Shown: piece after piece, positions 1-8,758 of the stretch
Numbering within the stretch: the stretch's first letter is position 1
How the letters are laid out: every line of letters starts with the position of its first letter
Source of the DNA: an uncultured Eubacteriales bacterium
Lineage (GTDB): Bacteria; Bacillota; Clostridia; Oscillospirales; Oscillospiraceae
Reading direction: 5' to 3'
DNA: 51,822 nucleotides
Assembly (NCBI GenBank): GCA_949296115.1
Contig: CASFNR010000015.1
Location: forward strand, 1-51,822
Made by a program: the position numbers and the translations under genes
The notes under the pieces: model-generated
Seen by the model: the letters and a program-made list of their open reading frames with translations, nothing else
What the model was told of the DNA's origin: nothing
Databases searched by the model: none

Positions 1-84
1 AACTTCATTGGTGCATTTGATTTTGAGGAAGCAAGGGAGCAATCCCAAGCAGCCCAAAAAGAAAAGAAAACCGGCGTAGCCTAA
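1..84 (+). CDS. C-terminal end of a gene starting outside the window (possibly a large serine recombinase)
   Basis: The frame beginning at base 1 is open for 27 codons and stops at TAA 82-84. The visible tail starts NFIGAFDF and ends in a charged, Gln/Lys-rich stretch. A hydrophobic NFIG motif followed by a charged tail reminds me of the C-terminal DUF4368 end of large serine recombinases, but 27 residues are too few to be sure. The stop codon lies in the loop of a terminator hairpin, which supports this as a genuine gene end. Function is otherwise unknown. Confidence 0.5.
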   Translation, partial: NFIGAFDFEEAREQSQAAQKEKKTGVA

Positions 85-93
85 ACTACGCCG
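72..93. terminator. Bidirectional terminator hairpin
   Basis: CGGCGTAG (72-79) pairs with CTACGCCG (86-93) across a 6-nt loop that contains the stop codon of the upstream plus-strand gene. On the minus strand the stem is followed by a T-rich run (GGTTTTCTTTTC), so it can also end the DUF1667 operon. Confidence 0.7.
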
Positions 94-151
94 ATTCTCT
101 CACATAAATGTTTTCTTACGTCACCGCCCCTAAAACCGGTGGGTGTGTTTT

Positions 152-514
152 TTATGCAATTTCCACGGATTTTGTGGCCACCAGGTCCACGCCTGTGCCC
201 AGAATATCCGGCACAATCACCTGTCCCAGCGTCACCGGGGCAGAAACTTCCAAATCCCGCAGCGTTTCCACGCAGCGCAGGAGTTCTCCCTTTGGAATGT
301 CTCCGGCGGTTTTCACCGAAACCACGGGCAGCGTTCCTCCCCGGACCCGCACCGTTGTGGTGAGGATTCGGGTGGGGTTGGTCAGTTCCTTCCGGGCGTA
401 GCGCTCTCCATTGGGGCAGGTATTGCCGGTGACTTCCCGGACCTCTCCCCCTTCCACCTGGGCCGTCAGCTCGCATCCCAGGGGGCATCCGATGCAGATC
501 AGTTTCCGCTCCAT
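152..514 (-). CDS. DUF1667 domain protein
   Basis: A 120-residue protein beginning MERKLICIGCPLGCEL. The CxxCPxGC cysteine pattern at residues 8-14 and a later CPNGERYA motif are typical of DUF1667, a small protein almost always encoded with two FAD-dependent oxidoreductases related to anaerobic glycerol-3-phosphate dehydrogenase (GlpA/GlpB). The cysteines probably bind metal or an iron-sulfur cluster and may pass electrons between subunits; that role is inferred. It is the last gene of the operon, one base from the oxidoreductase at 516-1769, and is followed by the hairpin at 72-93. Confidence 0.85.
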   Translation of the reverse strand: MERKLICIGCPLGCELTAQVEGGEVREVTGNTCPNGERYARKELTNPTRILTTTVRVRGGTLPVVSVKTAGDIPKGELLRCVETLRDLEVSAPVTLGQVIVPDILGTGVDLVATKSVEIA

Positions 515-515
515 A

Positions 516-1769
516 TCAAATCTCCTCCAGCAGTACCCGCAGTTCCCGGATTCCCACCTGCATGGAATTCCAGGGCAGACGAATGGTCTCCATTTCTCCG
601 GGGGCCAGGGCGCGGCGCTTCTTGCTGTAGATTGGTGCGTCCCCTGCCAGCACCGTCAGCCTCCGGTTCCGGTAAACCCCGTCCACCCGCAGCCGCAGGG
701 TCAATTCCCCTTCTGCGGCTCCCGGGCAGATTCTCTGGGGCACCGTGTACCGGACGCCAGGACCGCAGGTCACCGGAATCTCCGGACCCGTCTGGGTCTG
801 GGTCTCCAGGATGTACCGTGCGGCGCTCTTGCCCGCTGCTGCCGCCTCCTGGGAGACACAGTCCACCAGGTCATGGACATGGAGCACATTTCCTGCGGCA
901 AACACCCCGGGAATGCTGGTCTCCAGGCTGTCATCCACCACCGGGCCGTTGGTCACCGGGCTGAGTTCCACGCCTGCTCCCCGGCTCAGTTCATTCTCCG
1001 GAATCAGGCCGCAGCTGAGCAGCAGGGTATCGCAGGCGTAATATTCTTCCGTTCCCGGTACCGGAATTCCCTTTTCCACCCGGGCAATGGTCACACCGGT
1101 GAGCCGCTCCTTTCCATGGATATTTACCACCGTGTGGCTCAGCTTCAGAGGAATGCCAAAATCCTCCAGGCACTGGACGATGTTCCGTTTCAGGCCGCCG
1201 GAGTAGGGCATCAGCTCCGCCACCAACTTCACCGTTGCGCCTTCCAGGGTCATCCGCCGGGCCATAATCAAACCGATGTCCCCGGAGCCGAGAATCACGC
1301 ATTCCCGGCCGGGCAGTTTTCCCTCGATGTTTACCAGATACTGGGCGGTTCCGGCGGTGTAAATTCCCGCCGGGCGGAAGCCAGGAATATTCAGGGCGCC
1401 CCGGGGCCGCTCCCGGCAGCCCATGGCCAGGATCACCGCTTTGGGGTTCAGGGAGAAAGTACCCTGTTCCGGATGTATAACCGTCAGGACTTTTTCCGGG
1501 CTCAGGTCCGGCACCATGGCATTGCACAGATAGGCAATTCCCAATTCCTTTACCTGGGAAACAAACCGGGCGGCGTATTCCGGACCGGTAAGCTCCTCCT
1601 GAAAGGTATGCAGGCCGAAGCCATTGTGAATGCATTGGTTCAAAATACCGCCCAGGCGGCTGTCCCGCTCCAGAATCAGAATACTGGCAATGCCCGCCTG
1701 CCGTGCGGCAATGGCTGCCGCCAGTCCTGCCGGTCCGCCGCCAATCACCACCAGATCATAGTTCTTCAT
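516..1769 (-). CDS. NAD(P)/FAD-dependent oxidoreductase, GlpB/HcnB-like
   Basis: A 417-residue flavoprotein. The N-terminal dinucleotide-binding motif GGGPAGLAAA lies at about residues 10-19, a second Rossmann motif GSGDIG at about 161-166, and a CGPG segment lies nearer the C-terminus. The fold is that of the pyridine nucleotide-disulphide oxidoreductase family. Its ATG overlaps the stop of the upstream oxidoreductase (ATGA), so the two are translationally coupled and probably form one complex with the DUF1667 protein. The likely role is oxidation of a hydroxy-acid or glycerol-3-phosphate-like substrate, but the substrate cannot be read from sequence. Confidence 0.85.
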   Translation of the reverse strand: MKNYDLVVIGGGPAGLAAAIAARQAGIASILILERDSRLGGILNQCIHNGFGLHTFQEELTGPEYAARFVSQVKELGIAYLCNAMVPDLSPEKVLTVIHPEQGTFSLNPKAVILAMGCRERPRGALNIPGFRPAGIYTAGTAQYLVNIEGKLPGRECVILGSGDIGLIMARRMTLEGATVKLVAELMPYSGGLKRNIVQCLEDFGIPLKLSHTVVNIHGKERLTGVTIARVEKGIPVPGTEEYYACDTLLLSCGLIPENELSRGAGVELSPVTNGPVVDDSLETSIPGVFAAGNVLHVHDLVDCVSQEAAAAGKSAARYILETQTQTGPEIPVTCGPGVRYTVPQRICPGAAEGELTLRLRVDGVYRNRRLTVLAGDAPIYSKKRRALAPGEMETIRLPWNSMQVGIRELRVLLEEI

Positions 1770-3208
1770 GGCTTCGCCCCCTTACATTGCTTGTTCTGCC
1801 CTTCCAGCAGCCGGGATTCCCCACCGGATTTGGTCACCGCTTCCAGCGGAACGCCCAACTCCCGGGCCAGAATTTCCATGACCTTCGGGGCGCAGAAGCC
1901 CCCCTGACATCTGCCCATCCCCGCCCGGACCCGGCGCTTTACTCCATCCAGGCTTCTGGCCCCGGGGGTACGGTGAATGGCTTCCACAATTTCCCCTTCG
2001 GTCACCGTCTCGCACCGGCAAATCAGCCTGCCATAGGCAGGGTTCCCGCGAATGAGCGCCTGCCGTTCCTCCGGAGACAGAGAAAGCGGACTCTGAATGC
2101 CCCGCCGGGTGGGATAAAAGCCGGGATTCTCTTCCAGCCTCAGTAGATTTGTCACCATCTCCGCCACCATTTCCCCGATGGCAGGAGCAGCAGACAGCCC
2201 CGGAGACTCAATCCCGGCGCAGTCAATCAGTCCCGGCACAGATTCCCGGATATAGAATTCATGCTCTGGCCGATGGGCCCGCAGCCCGGAAAAACTGGTA
2301 ATCGCCAGATTCAGGGGCAGATTTTTTACCGCCGTGGAGGATTTCATCCGGACCTCCGCCAGTCCCTCCCGGGTGGTTGCAACGTCATCCTTTTCCTCTA
2401 CATCCGCCGCATTGGGACCTACCAGAAGGTTTCCGTGGACGGTGGGCGTCACCAGCACACCCTTCCCCAGGGCTCCCGGAAGTTGGAAAATGGTGTGAGA
2501 AACGTGTCTGCCCGCCTGTTTATCCAACAGGAAATACTCCCCCCGCCGGGGGACAATGGTCATTTTATCCGGGCAGGCCAGGTTATGAATCTCGTCCGCC
2601 CGCACTCCGGCTGCATTTACCACTACCCTGGTATCCACGCTGCCTTTGTCTGTTTCCACCCGCCATCCTCCGGGGATGGGCGTCAGGTTGGTTACCGGGG
2701 CGCTGAACCAGAACTTTACTCCATTCTGTGCGGCATTTTCCGCCAGGGCGATGGTCAGGGTGAACGGGCAGATGATTCCGCCCGTGGGTGCATATAGAGC
2801 CGCCACCGCCTGGTCGGAAAGATTGGGTTCCATTTTTAGAAGGGCATCCCGCTCCAGGATTTGCAGTCCCGGCACCCCATTTGCCAGTCCGTTTTCATAC
2901 AGTGCCTGAAGCCGGGGTCGGTCCTGAGGGTCTACCATCACCACCAAGGAACCGTTCTGCCGGAAGGGAATATCCAATTCCCGGCAGAGCCGGGGCATTT
3001 TCTGACTGCCCAGGCAGTTGAGCTTTGCCATCAATGTCCCATGCTTTGCGTCAAAGCCGGCATGGACAATGCCGGAGTTGGCTTTGGAGGTTCCGCAGCA
3101 CACGTCCTCCTCTTTCTCCACCACCAGGAACTTGCCCTTCTTTCGTGACAATTCCCGTGCAATGGCACAGCCACAGACTCCTCCGCCGATGATTACCGCA
3201 TCCAGCAT
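1766..3208 (-). CDS. FAD-dependent oxidoreductase with C-terminal BFD-type [2Fe-2S] domain (GlpA/LhgO-like)
   Basis: About 480 residues. The start MLDAVIIGGG at 3208 is preceded by GGGGGG at good spacing; the reading frame continues upstream but that part is AT-rich leader. The N-terminal FAD motif GGGVCGCAIA and a DAO-type fold occupy about residues 1-370. The C-terminal part has CRCETVTEGEI and CQGGFC, the four-cysteine BFD-like [2Fe-2S] domain found in GlpA-type proteins. It is the first gene of the operon with the second flavoprotein and DUF1667. The layout suggests a glycerol-3-phosphate or 2-hydroxyacid dehydrogenase complex; no glycerol kinase or facilitator gene is adjacent. Confidence 0.85.
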   Translation of the reverse strand: MLDAVIIGGGVCGCAIARELSRKKGKFLVVEKEEDVCCGTSKANSGIVHAGFDAKHGTLMAKLNCLGSQKMPRLCRELDIPFRQNGSLVVMVDPQDRPRLQALYENGLANGVPGLQILERDALLKMEPNLSDQAVAALYAPTGGIICPFTLTIALAENAAQNGVKFWFSAPVTNLTPIPGGWRVETDKGSVDTRVVVNAAGVRADEIHNLACPDKMTIVPRRGEYFLLDKQAGRHVSHTIFQLPGALGKGVLVTPTVHGNLLVGPNAADVEEKDDVATTREGLAEVRMKSSTAVKNLPLNLAITSFSGLRAHRPEHEFYIRESVPGLIDCAGIESPGLSAAPAIGEMVAEMVTNLLRLEENPGFYPTRRGIQSPLSLSPEERQALIRGNPAYGRLICRCETVTEGEIVEAIHRTPGARSLDGVKRRVRAGMGRCQGGFCAPKVMEILARELGVPLEAVTKSGGESRLLEGQNKQCKGAKP

Positions 3209-3233
3209 ATGTAACCCCCCATTGTTTTTATTT

Positions 3234-3262
3234 ATTATACAAAATAAAACGAAAAATAACAA
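3234..3262 (-). promoter_or_regulatory. Promoter of the flavoprotein operon
   Basis: On the minus strand TTGTTA (3262-3257), a 17-bp spacer and TATAAT (3239-3234) lie 26 bases upstream of the chosen start at 3208. This also argues against translation starting at the far upstream end of the open frame, which would precede the transcript. Confidence 0.7.
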
Positions 3263-3351
3263 GCATTATCGATAACTTTGTACATATTGCTAAAGGACTT
3301 TTCCAATTTCTCTTTTAAAAGCCTGTCCTCGCCTTTTTCGGGATGCAAAGA

Positions 3352-3380
3352 CCCGGAATGAACTGGAGATTCATTCCGGG
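3352..3380 (-). terminator. Terminator of spoVT
   Basis: CCCGGAATGAA (3352-3362) and TTCATTCCGGG (3370-3380) form an 11-bp perfect stem with a 7-nt loop just downstream of spoVT. The flanks are only moderately T-rich on either strand. Confidence 0.6.
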
Positions 3381-3406
3381 CTTGTTTTGGAACTTTGAAA
3401 TGCGCT

Positions 3407-3949
3407 TCAGCTTTCCATCTGCATACCCAAAAAGCCGGCGGCGGTGCGGGCCAGACTCTGCTCCGCCTCCTGAAGCGGGTTCTCCCCTTCCCCCAGCAGC
3501 AGCATCACGCAGCCCATCAGGTCCCCCTGGGACACAATGGGGGATGCCGCGCCCAGGTGGTACTTTTCCATCCCCTCTGCGGCAAAAATAGGCGTATCCC
3601 CAGATTTAAAGAGATAATTTTTCCGCTGTTCCATGAGCTTTTCCAACTCCGGGGAGTTCGGTTTGTCCACCAGTTCCCGTTTTGGGGCGCCATAAAGGGC
3701 GATGATGCTGTCCCGGTCAGACACCGCGGCAATATGCCCGGTAGCCGTTACAATGGATTCGCACATCTGGGCGGCGAACTCCTGCAAGTCCCCCATGGGG
3801 GAATACTTTCGAAAAATCACCCCGCCGTCTTTTTCTGTATAAATCTCCAGCGGGTCACCCTCGCGGATGCGCAGTGTTCGGCGGATTTCCTTGGGAATAA
3901 CAATTCTTCCAAGATCATCCACTCTGCGTACAATGCCTGTAGCTTTCAT
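3407..3949 (-). CDS. spoVT: Stage V sporulation protein T
   Basis: A 180-residue AbrB-type transcription factor. The N-terminal swapped-hairpin AbrB DNA-binding domain (residues 1-50) carries GIVRRVDDLGRIVIPKEIRR, the standard SpoVT signature; the remainder (about 56-180) is the GAF-like ligand-binding domain. In Bacillus and Clostridia it controls late forespore genes under sigma G. It is full length, with SD-like AAAGGA close upstream. Its presence indicates that the host forms endospores. A separate hairpin downstream and the LysR gene upstream suggest it is transcribed alone. Confidence 0.95.
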   Translation of the reverse strand: MKATGIVRRVDDLGRIVIPKEIRRTLRIREGDPLEIYTEKDGGVIFRKYSPMGDLQEFAAQMCESIVTATGHIAAVSDRDSIIALYGAPKRELVDKPNSPELEKLMEQRKNYLFKSGDTPIFAAEGMEKYHLGAASPIVSQGDLMGCVMLLLGEGENPLQEAEQSLARTAAGFLGMQMES

Positions 3950-4073
3950 AATCCTTTCTCTCCTTGCTTTGCGTTTCCTCTGCTATTGTTTGCAGGAACT
4001 GGGGATTTATGCGAAACACGGGAAAGTCTGTTGGCAGGATTTCGGCAAGATTCGACTCAGGCTCTTCTTCCGC

Positions 4074-4997
4074 CTACAGGCGGCTGTCTTTTGCACTTTC
4101 TTTTAAAATGTCCATAAACGCTGTCAGATATGGAGGAATATACGCACTTTTCCGGCAGGCAACAAACCACTCGGTATAGGCCTCCGGGTTGCCCACCCGG
4201 AAATAGCGCACCGGCTGGCGAATGATGTCGTCCTTTACATAGTGCTCCATGGTAAAGGCCACCCCCAGTCCCTCCGCCGCCATCTGGCAGCCCAGTTCAA
4301 TGTGCTCCAGGGGGTGGATTCTGGCGGGCTTCACACCACAGTAGTCCATAGCCAGATTCACACGTCCTCGGATAGCCCGCTCCTGACCCATGAGGAAAAA
4401 GGTCTCGTTCTCCACCAGCTTCAGGTTCAGGTAGAGATAGGCCATCCCGGGCAGCTCCCGGGCCTGGGCTGCGGCGGGATGGTTCTCCGGCAGCACAGCC
4501 AGCAGGTGGTCCTCCCCCGCTGTCTCCACATAGAACCGGTTGGGCGGCAGAGGATAGTTGGTATAGATCACATCCACCGTTCCGTCCTCCAGCAGTCCCT
4601 CCAGCCGGGAGGATGTTTCATCATGGAGAAAGCACTGCACTTGGGGGAACAGCTTCTTCATCTGATTCAAAAGGGGGGGAATCCGGTTAAAGCTCCCCCG
4701 GTAGGTACTGCCAATGTGCAGTTCACCCCGGATGCCTTTGGTGTACAGCAGCAGCTCCTGCTGAAAATCCCGCTCCATGGCCAGAATCTGCTGGGCGTGG
4801 CGGACATATGCCTGCCCCAGGGGCGTGGGTACAATTTTTTTCCCGATCCGCTGAAACAAAGGGCTTCCCAGCTGCTTTTCCAGATTGGTCAGAAAGATGC
4901 TCAGGGTCGGCTGGGTGACATGGAGCTGCTCCGCCGCCCGGGTGATGCTGCGGCATTGTTCCAGGGCAATAATATACTCTTCGTCCCGCATATTCAT
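4074..4997 (-). CDS. LysR family transcriptional regulator
   Basis: 307 residues from ATG 4997, chosen because GGAGGA (5010-5005) sits 7 bases upstream; an earlier in-frame ATG at 5012 lies ahead of that SD. The N-terminal winged helix-turn-helix (residues 1-60) contains SITRAAEQLHVTQPTLS; the rest is the periplasmic-binding-protein-like effector domain. It is divergent from the YfcC transporter and M20 genes, the usual arrangement for a LysR regulator controlling its neighbour, so its effector is probably the substrate of that transporter (inferred). Confidence 0.9.
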   Translation of the reverse strand: MNMRDEEYIIALEQCRSITRAAEQLHVTQPTLSIFLTNLEKQLGSPLFQRIGKKIVPTPLGQAYVRHAQQILAMERDFQQELLLYTKGIRGELHIGSTYRGSFNRIPPLLNQMKKLFPQVQCFLHDETSSRLEGLLEDGTVDVIYTNYPLPPNRFYVETAGEDHLLAVLPENHPAAAQARELPGMAYLYLNLKLVENETFFLMGQERAIRGRVNLAMDYCGVKPARIHPLEHIELGCQMAAEGLGVAFTMEHYVKDDIIRQPVRYFRVGNPEAYTEWFVACRKSAYIPPYLTAFMDILKESAKDSRL

Positions 4998-5061
4998 AGG
5001 GAAATCCTCCAAAAAACAATAGTTTCTGTCAATGATTTACATTAAAAGGATTAATTTGAAC

Positions 5062-5090
5062 TTTGGAAATATTTGTTGTAATAGTATAGA
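5062..5090 (+). promoter_or_regulatory. Possible promoter of the transporter-amidohydrolase genes
   Basis: TTTGGA (5062-5067), a 17-bp spacer and TATAGA (5085-5090) lie in the LysR-yfcC divergent region. The -35 is weak, as expected for an activator-dependent promoter. Confidence 0.4.
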
Positions 5091-5110
5091 AAGAACCTGA
5101 AGTCAAAGGA

Positions 5111-6559
5111 ATGTCCAGGGATTTCAGGGAAAAAGCAAAGGAGAGAATTCAAAATGGCAGAAAAGCGACTAAAAAACAATTCACCATGCCCCACACCTTT
5201 GTGATCCTGCTGATTATCATCGCAGCAGCAGTGGTCCTGACCTGGATCATCCCCAGCGGCTCCTACGCCCGGGTAGAAGATCCCCTGTCCGGACGGGAAG
5301 TGGTGGACGCAACCTCCTTCTCCTACACGGAGAACCAGATGGTAAATCCTCTTGATGTACCCATGCTGATTGTGGATGCCTTTGTTGGTAACGCTGACCT
5401 GATTGCCCTGATTCTGCTCAGCGGCGCCGCCATCTACATGCTCACCGCAGCAGGCGCCCTGCAGGCGCTGGTCGCCACCATTGTCCGTCGGTTCAGCAGC
5501 CGGGTGGAAATCTTCATTCCCCTGCTGATGCTGGTGTTCGCCCTGATCTGCACCACCCAGGCGGTGAATACCTTTATTGGATTTGCCCCCATTACGGTAA
5601 TGCTGGCCCTTTCCCTGGGTCTGGACTCCATCGTAGGCGTGGGCATCATTCTGCTGGGCGGCGCCATCGGCTTCTCCACCGGCACCCTGAACGTGAGCAC
5701 CACCCTGGTGGCCCAGAAAATTGCGGACCTGCCCAACTACTCCGGCATTGGCTACCGCTGGGTCTGCTTCGCCGTGTTCTATGTCATCACCTGCCTGTGG
5801 CTGGTTCGTTATGCCAAGAAAATCCAGAAGAACTCCACCCTCAGCCCCACCTATGACCTGGACAAGAACAGCGCATTCAAGAACGGAGATCTGGATCAGT
5901 TCGGTACCCTGGACACCCGGAAAATCCTTTGCATCGTGGCCCTGGTTGTGGCCCTGGTGGCAATCGTCTACGGCTGCATCAACCTGGAGTGGGACTTCGC
6001 CGAGCAGAGCGCCGTCTTCCTGGTACTGAGCATCGTGGTAGGCATCATTGCCGGCTTTGATGCCAACACCATCTGCAAGGAGTTCATGAACGGCACCAAG
6101 ACCATGCTCTCCGCCGCCTTTATCATCATGTTCGCCCGGGCCATCGGCAGTGTGCTCAGCGCCGGCGCCATTACCGATACCATCGTTTACTACATGGCCC
6201 AGGCCCTGTACGGTCTGCCCGCTGCGCTGTTGGGCGTGGGCATGCTGATCGCCAACACCCTGATTAACGTGGTCCTGACCTCCGGCTCCGGCCAGGCCGC
6301 CGCCGTGATGCCCATTATGATTCCCCTGTCCGACCTGCTGGGCGTTACCCGTCAGACCTGCATCCTGAGCTTCAACTTCGGCGACGGCTTCTGCAACTAC
6401 ATCCTGCCCACCTCCACCGCCCTGATGGGCATCCAGGGCGCCGCCAACGTGCCCTATGACCACTGGATGCGCTTCATGTGGAAGATGTTCCTGATCTGGC
6501 TGGGTCTTGGCGCTGTGCTGGTGGTGATTGCCCAGATAATCAACTACGGCCCCATGTAA
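5111..6559 (+). CDS. YfcC family (DcuC-type) membrane transporter, start region apparently frameshifted
   Basis: About 480 residues with 11-13 hydrophobic segments, KKQFTMPHTFVILL near the N-terminus and the GNxxLIALILLSGAA region of the YfcC/C4-dicarboxylate anaerobic carrier family. Members move dicarboxylates, peptides or amino-acid conjugates across the membrane. The open frame begins at 5111, but that ATG directly abuts its only purine-rich stretch. A far better start, ATG 5154 with AAAGGAG upstream, is out of frame by one base; adding one A to the A6 run at 5171-5176 joins MAEKRLK to KKQFTMPH. The start therefore looks shifted by a homopolymer change, real or from sequencing. The next in-frame ATG is 5186. 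The partner gene is an M20 amidohydrolase, suggesting uptake and hydrolysis of an N-acyl or peptide substrate. Confidence 0.85.
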   Translation: MSRDFREKAKERIQNGRKATKKQFTMPHTFVILLIIIAAAVVLTWIIPSGSYARVEDPLSGREVVDATSFSYTENQMVNPLDVPMLIVDAFVGNADLIALILLSGAAIYMLTAAGALQALVATIVRRFSSRVEIFIPLLMLVFALICTTQAVNTFIGFAPITVMLALSLGLDSIVGVGIILLGGAIGFSTGTLNVSTTLVAQKIADLPNYSGIGYRWVCFAVFYVITCLWLVRYAKKIQKNSTLSPTYDLDKNSAFKNGDLDQFGTLDTRKILCIVALVVALVAIVYGCINLEWDFAEQSAVFLVLSIVVGIIAGFDANTICKEFMNGTKTMLSAAFIIMFARAIGSVLSAGAITDTIVYYMAQALYGLPAALLGVGMLIANTLINVVLTSGSGQAAAVMPIMIPLSDLLGVTRQTCILSFNFGDGFCNYILPTSTALMGIQGAANVPYDHWMRFMWKMFLIWLGLGAVLVVIAQIINYGPM

Positions 6560-6583
6560 TCTGCCCCAAAGGAGGAACTCACC

Positions 6584-7756
6584 ATGAAGGAAACCTTGTA
6601 CCGGCTTCTGGAGGAGAAGCGTTCTGAGCTGACTCAAATGTCCGACGCCATTTTTGACGACCCGGAGTATGACGGGGAGGAATACCATGCCAGTGCGCTG
6701 CTCACCGACTATCTGGAGCGCAACGGCTTCACTGTGGAGCGGGGCATTGCCGGATGGCCCACGGCCTTCCGGGCTGTCTACCGGAAGGGCAGCGGCGGCG
6801 TGCGCATCGGTTTGCTGTGTGAGTACGACGCTCTGCGGCAGCTGGGCCATGGCTGCGGCCACCATATGCAGGGTCCCTGCATCTGCGGCGCCGCTGTAGC
6901 GCTGAAGGAAGCGGACTTTGACAAACCCTACGAAATCGTGGTCTACGGCACCCCCGCAGAGGAAACCCGGGGCGCCAAGATCACCATGTGAGAAAAGGGC
7001 TGCTTCCGGGACATCAACATCGACGTGGCCCTGATGATGCACGGCGGCCCGGACACCTGCGTGGATGAAAAGAGCCTTGCCCTGTCTAACTACCAGGTGA
7101 TCTTCCACGGCAAAGGCGCCCACGCCGCTCTGGCTCCTGAGCAGGGCCGCAGCGTCCTGGATGCACTGCTGCTGTGCTTCAATGGGGTGGAATTCCTGCG
7201 GGAGCACGTTCGGGAGGACACCCGGATGCACTACACCATCTCCGAAAACCCCGGCCCCTCCAACGTGGTTCCCGCCAAGGCGGTGGGTGCCGTCTCCCTG
7301 CGCAGCTACTCCCGGGAAGTGCTCAATGATGTCTGCCGCCGGTTTGAGCAGATCGTTCAGGGTGCGGCCCTGATGGCGGATGTCCAGTATGAGCTGATTC
7401 AGGAAAAAGGTCTGGACAACAAAATCCCCTGCTATGCTCTGAATGACATCATCATGGACAATGCCCGGGCATGCGGCGCTCCCAGTCTGGCTTCTCCCCG
7501 GAAAAAGACCGGCAGCACCGATTTCGGCAACGTAACCAACCATATGCCCGGCTGCTGCATCCGGGTGAAGTTTGTTCCCTCCGGCACCTCCAGCCACAGC
7601 CAGGAATATGTGGCCGCCGGTAAGAGCGACGCCGCCCATGACGCTGTCCTCTACGGCGCCAAGATTCTCGCCGGCACCGCCCGGGACATTATCCGGGACG
7701 ACTCCGTGAAGGACAAACTCTGGGAGGATTTCCGGCAGGCCAAAGCAAACGCATAA
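6584..7756 (+). pseudogene. M20 family amidohydrolase/peptidase interrupted by an in-frame TGA
   Basis: The frame from ATG 6584 (GGAGG upstream) to 7756 encodes about 390 residues of an M20 (AbgB/aminoacylase-like) metallohydrolase, the full family length, but TGA at 6989-6991 stops it at codon 136. The first part has the metal-binding GHGCGHH (about residues 86-92) and PAEE (about 125-128); the second part, reopening at about 7025, has the MMHGG motif and the dimerisation and C-terminal catalytic regions. No base is inserted or lost. The product would hydrolyse an amide such as an N-acyl amino acid or peptide delivered by the YfcC transporter. As written the gene is probably inactive unless the TGA is read through or is an error. 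Confidence 0.8.
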
Positions 7757-7875
7757 CCCAATTTTGTCAGATTACACAGCAGGACGGCGAAGCGCTCCCT
7801 GTTTCGCCGCCGGCTGTGTTTTCCGTTCGGCGGAACAGACCTGCTTCCTCGTCTGGAGGAAAGGAGATAGAATCC

Positions 7876-8733
7876 ATGAAGTCCACTGTCAATTTTCTGA
7901 AAGATTCGCTGTTTGATATTCTGGGCGGAATTCTGTTCAGCCTGGGATACTACACCTTTTCCGTCAACGGGGGATTCGCCCCCGGCGGAGTTTCCGGTAT
8001 TGCCCTTCTGCTCCATCATCTGACCGATGCGCCGGTGGGCCTGCTCACCATTGGGCTGAACATCCCCATTGTGCTGGTCTGCGCCCGGAGTCTGGACCGT
8101 GGCTTTCTGCTCAGAAGCATCCGGACCAGCCTGGTGTGTGCAGTCCTGATGGACGGATTGTTCCCCCTGCTTCCCGCCTACGATGGGCAGCCCATTCTGG
8201 CCAGCTTGTTCACCGGCCTCACCGCCGGTGCGGGAATGGGAATCATCTATTCCCGGAGTTCCTCCACCGGCGGCATGGACTTTGTTACGGCGGTGATTAA
8301 AAAGAAAAACCCCCACCTGAGCTTTGGTCAGGTGACCCTGGCTCTGGATGGAGTGGTCATTCTGGCAGGCTCCATCGTGTTCGGCAGCATCGACGCAGTC
8401 CTGTACGGCCTGATTGCCACCGCCGCCCTGTCCTTCACCATGGACTGGATTGTCAACGGCAAACTCAGCGGCAAGATGGCCCTGATTATCACCCGGCATG
8501 GTCGGGAGACGGCGGACGCCATCAATTTGCAGACCGGACGGGGCAGTACCCTGATGCCTGCCCGGGGCGCCTATTCCGGCAACGCCCTGGATGTAGTTCT
8601 CTGTGCCTGCGGCCGGCGGGAAATCGCCACCGTCCGCAGAATCGCCCACAGCCTGGATGACCACGCCATGGTGATGGTCTGTGACGCAACGGAGGTCATC
8701 GGAGAAGGGTTCCTGGCGCCGGAGGTTTCGTAA
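7876..8733 (+). CDS. YitT family membrane protein
   Basis: 285 residues from ATG 7876, chosen because AAGGAG (7861-7866) lies 9 bases upstream; the longer open frame begins in non-coding sequence. Five or six membrane segments in the first 200 residues (GGFAPGGVSGIALLLHH is the family signature) are followed by a cytoplasmic DUF2179 domain of about 80 residues. YitT proteins are common in Firmicutes, have no firmly established substrate, and are thought to be transporters. The gene stands alone and is followed by the tRNA-like element at 8759. Confidence 0.9.
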   Translation: MKSTVNFLKDSLFDILGGILFSLGYYTFSVNGGFAPGGVSGIALLLHHLTDAPVGLLTIGLNIPIVLVCARSLDRGFLLRSIRTSLVCAVLMDGLFPLLPAYDGQPILASLFTGLTAGAGMGIIYSRSSSTGGMDFVTAVIKKKNPHLSFGQVTLALDGVVILAGSIVFGSIDAVLYGLIATAALSFTMDWIVNGKLSGKMALIITRHGRETADAINLQTGRGSTLMPARGAYSGNALDVVLCACGRREIATVRRIAHSLDDHAMVMVCDATEVIGEGFLAPEVS

Positions 8734-8758
8734 GTCTCCGGCTGGGAGGAGCCATATG

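Noticed and set aside
6989-6991. TGA in the M20 gene as a selenocysteine codon
   Set aside because: No convincing bacterial SECIS hairpin directly downstream, and the position is not a conserved cysteine in the family as I know it. TGA is used as an ordinary stop elsewhere in the window.
5051-7639. 862-codon open frame on the minus strand
   Set aside because: It runs antisense through yfcC and the M20 gene, is Gly/His/Gln-rich as expected for the shadow of GC-rich genes, and has no SD.
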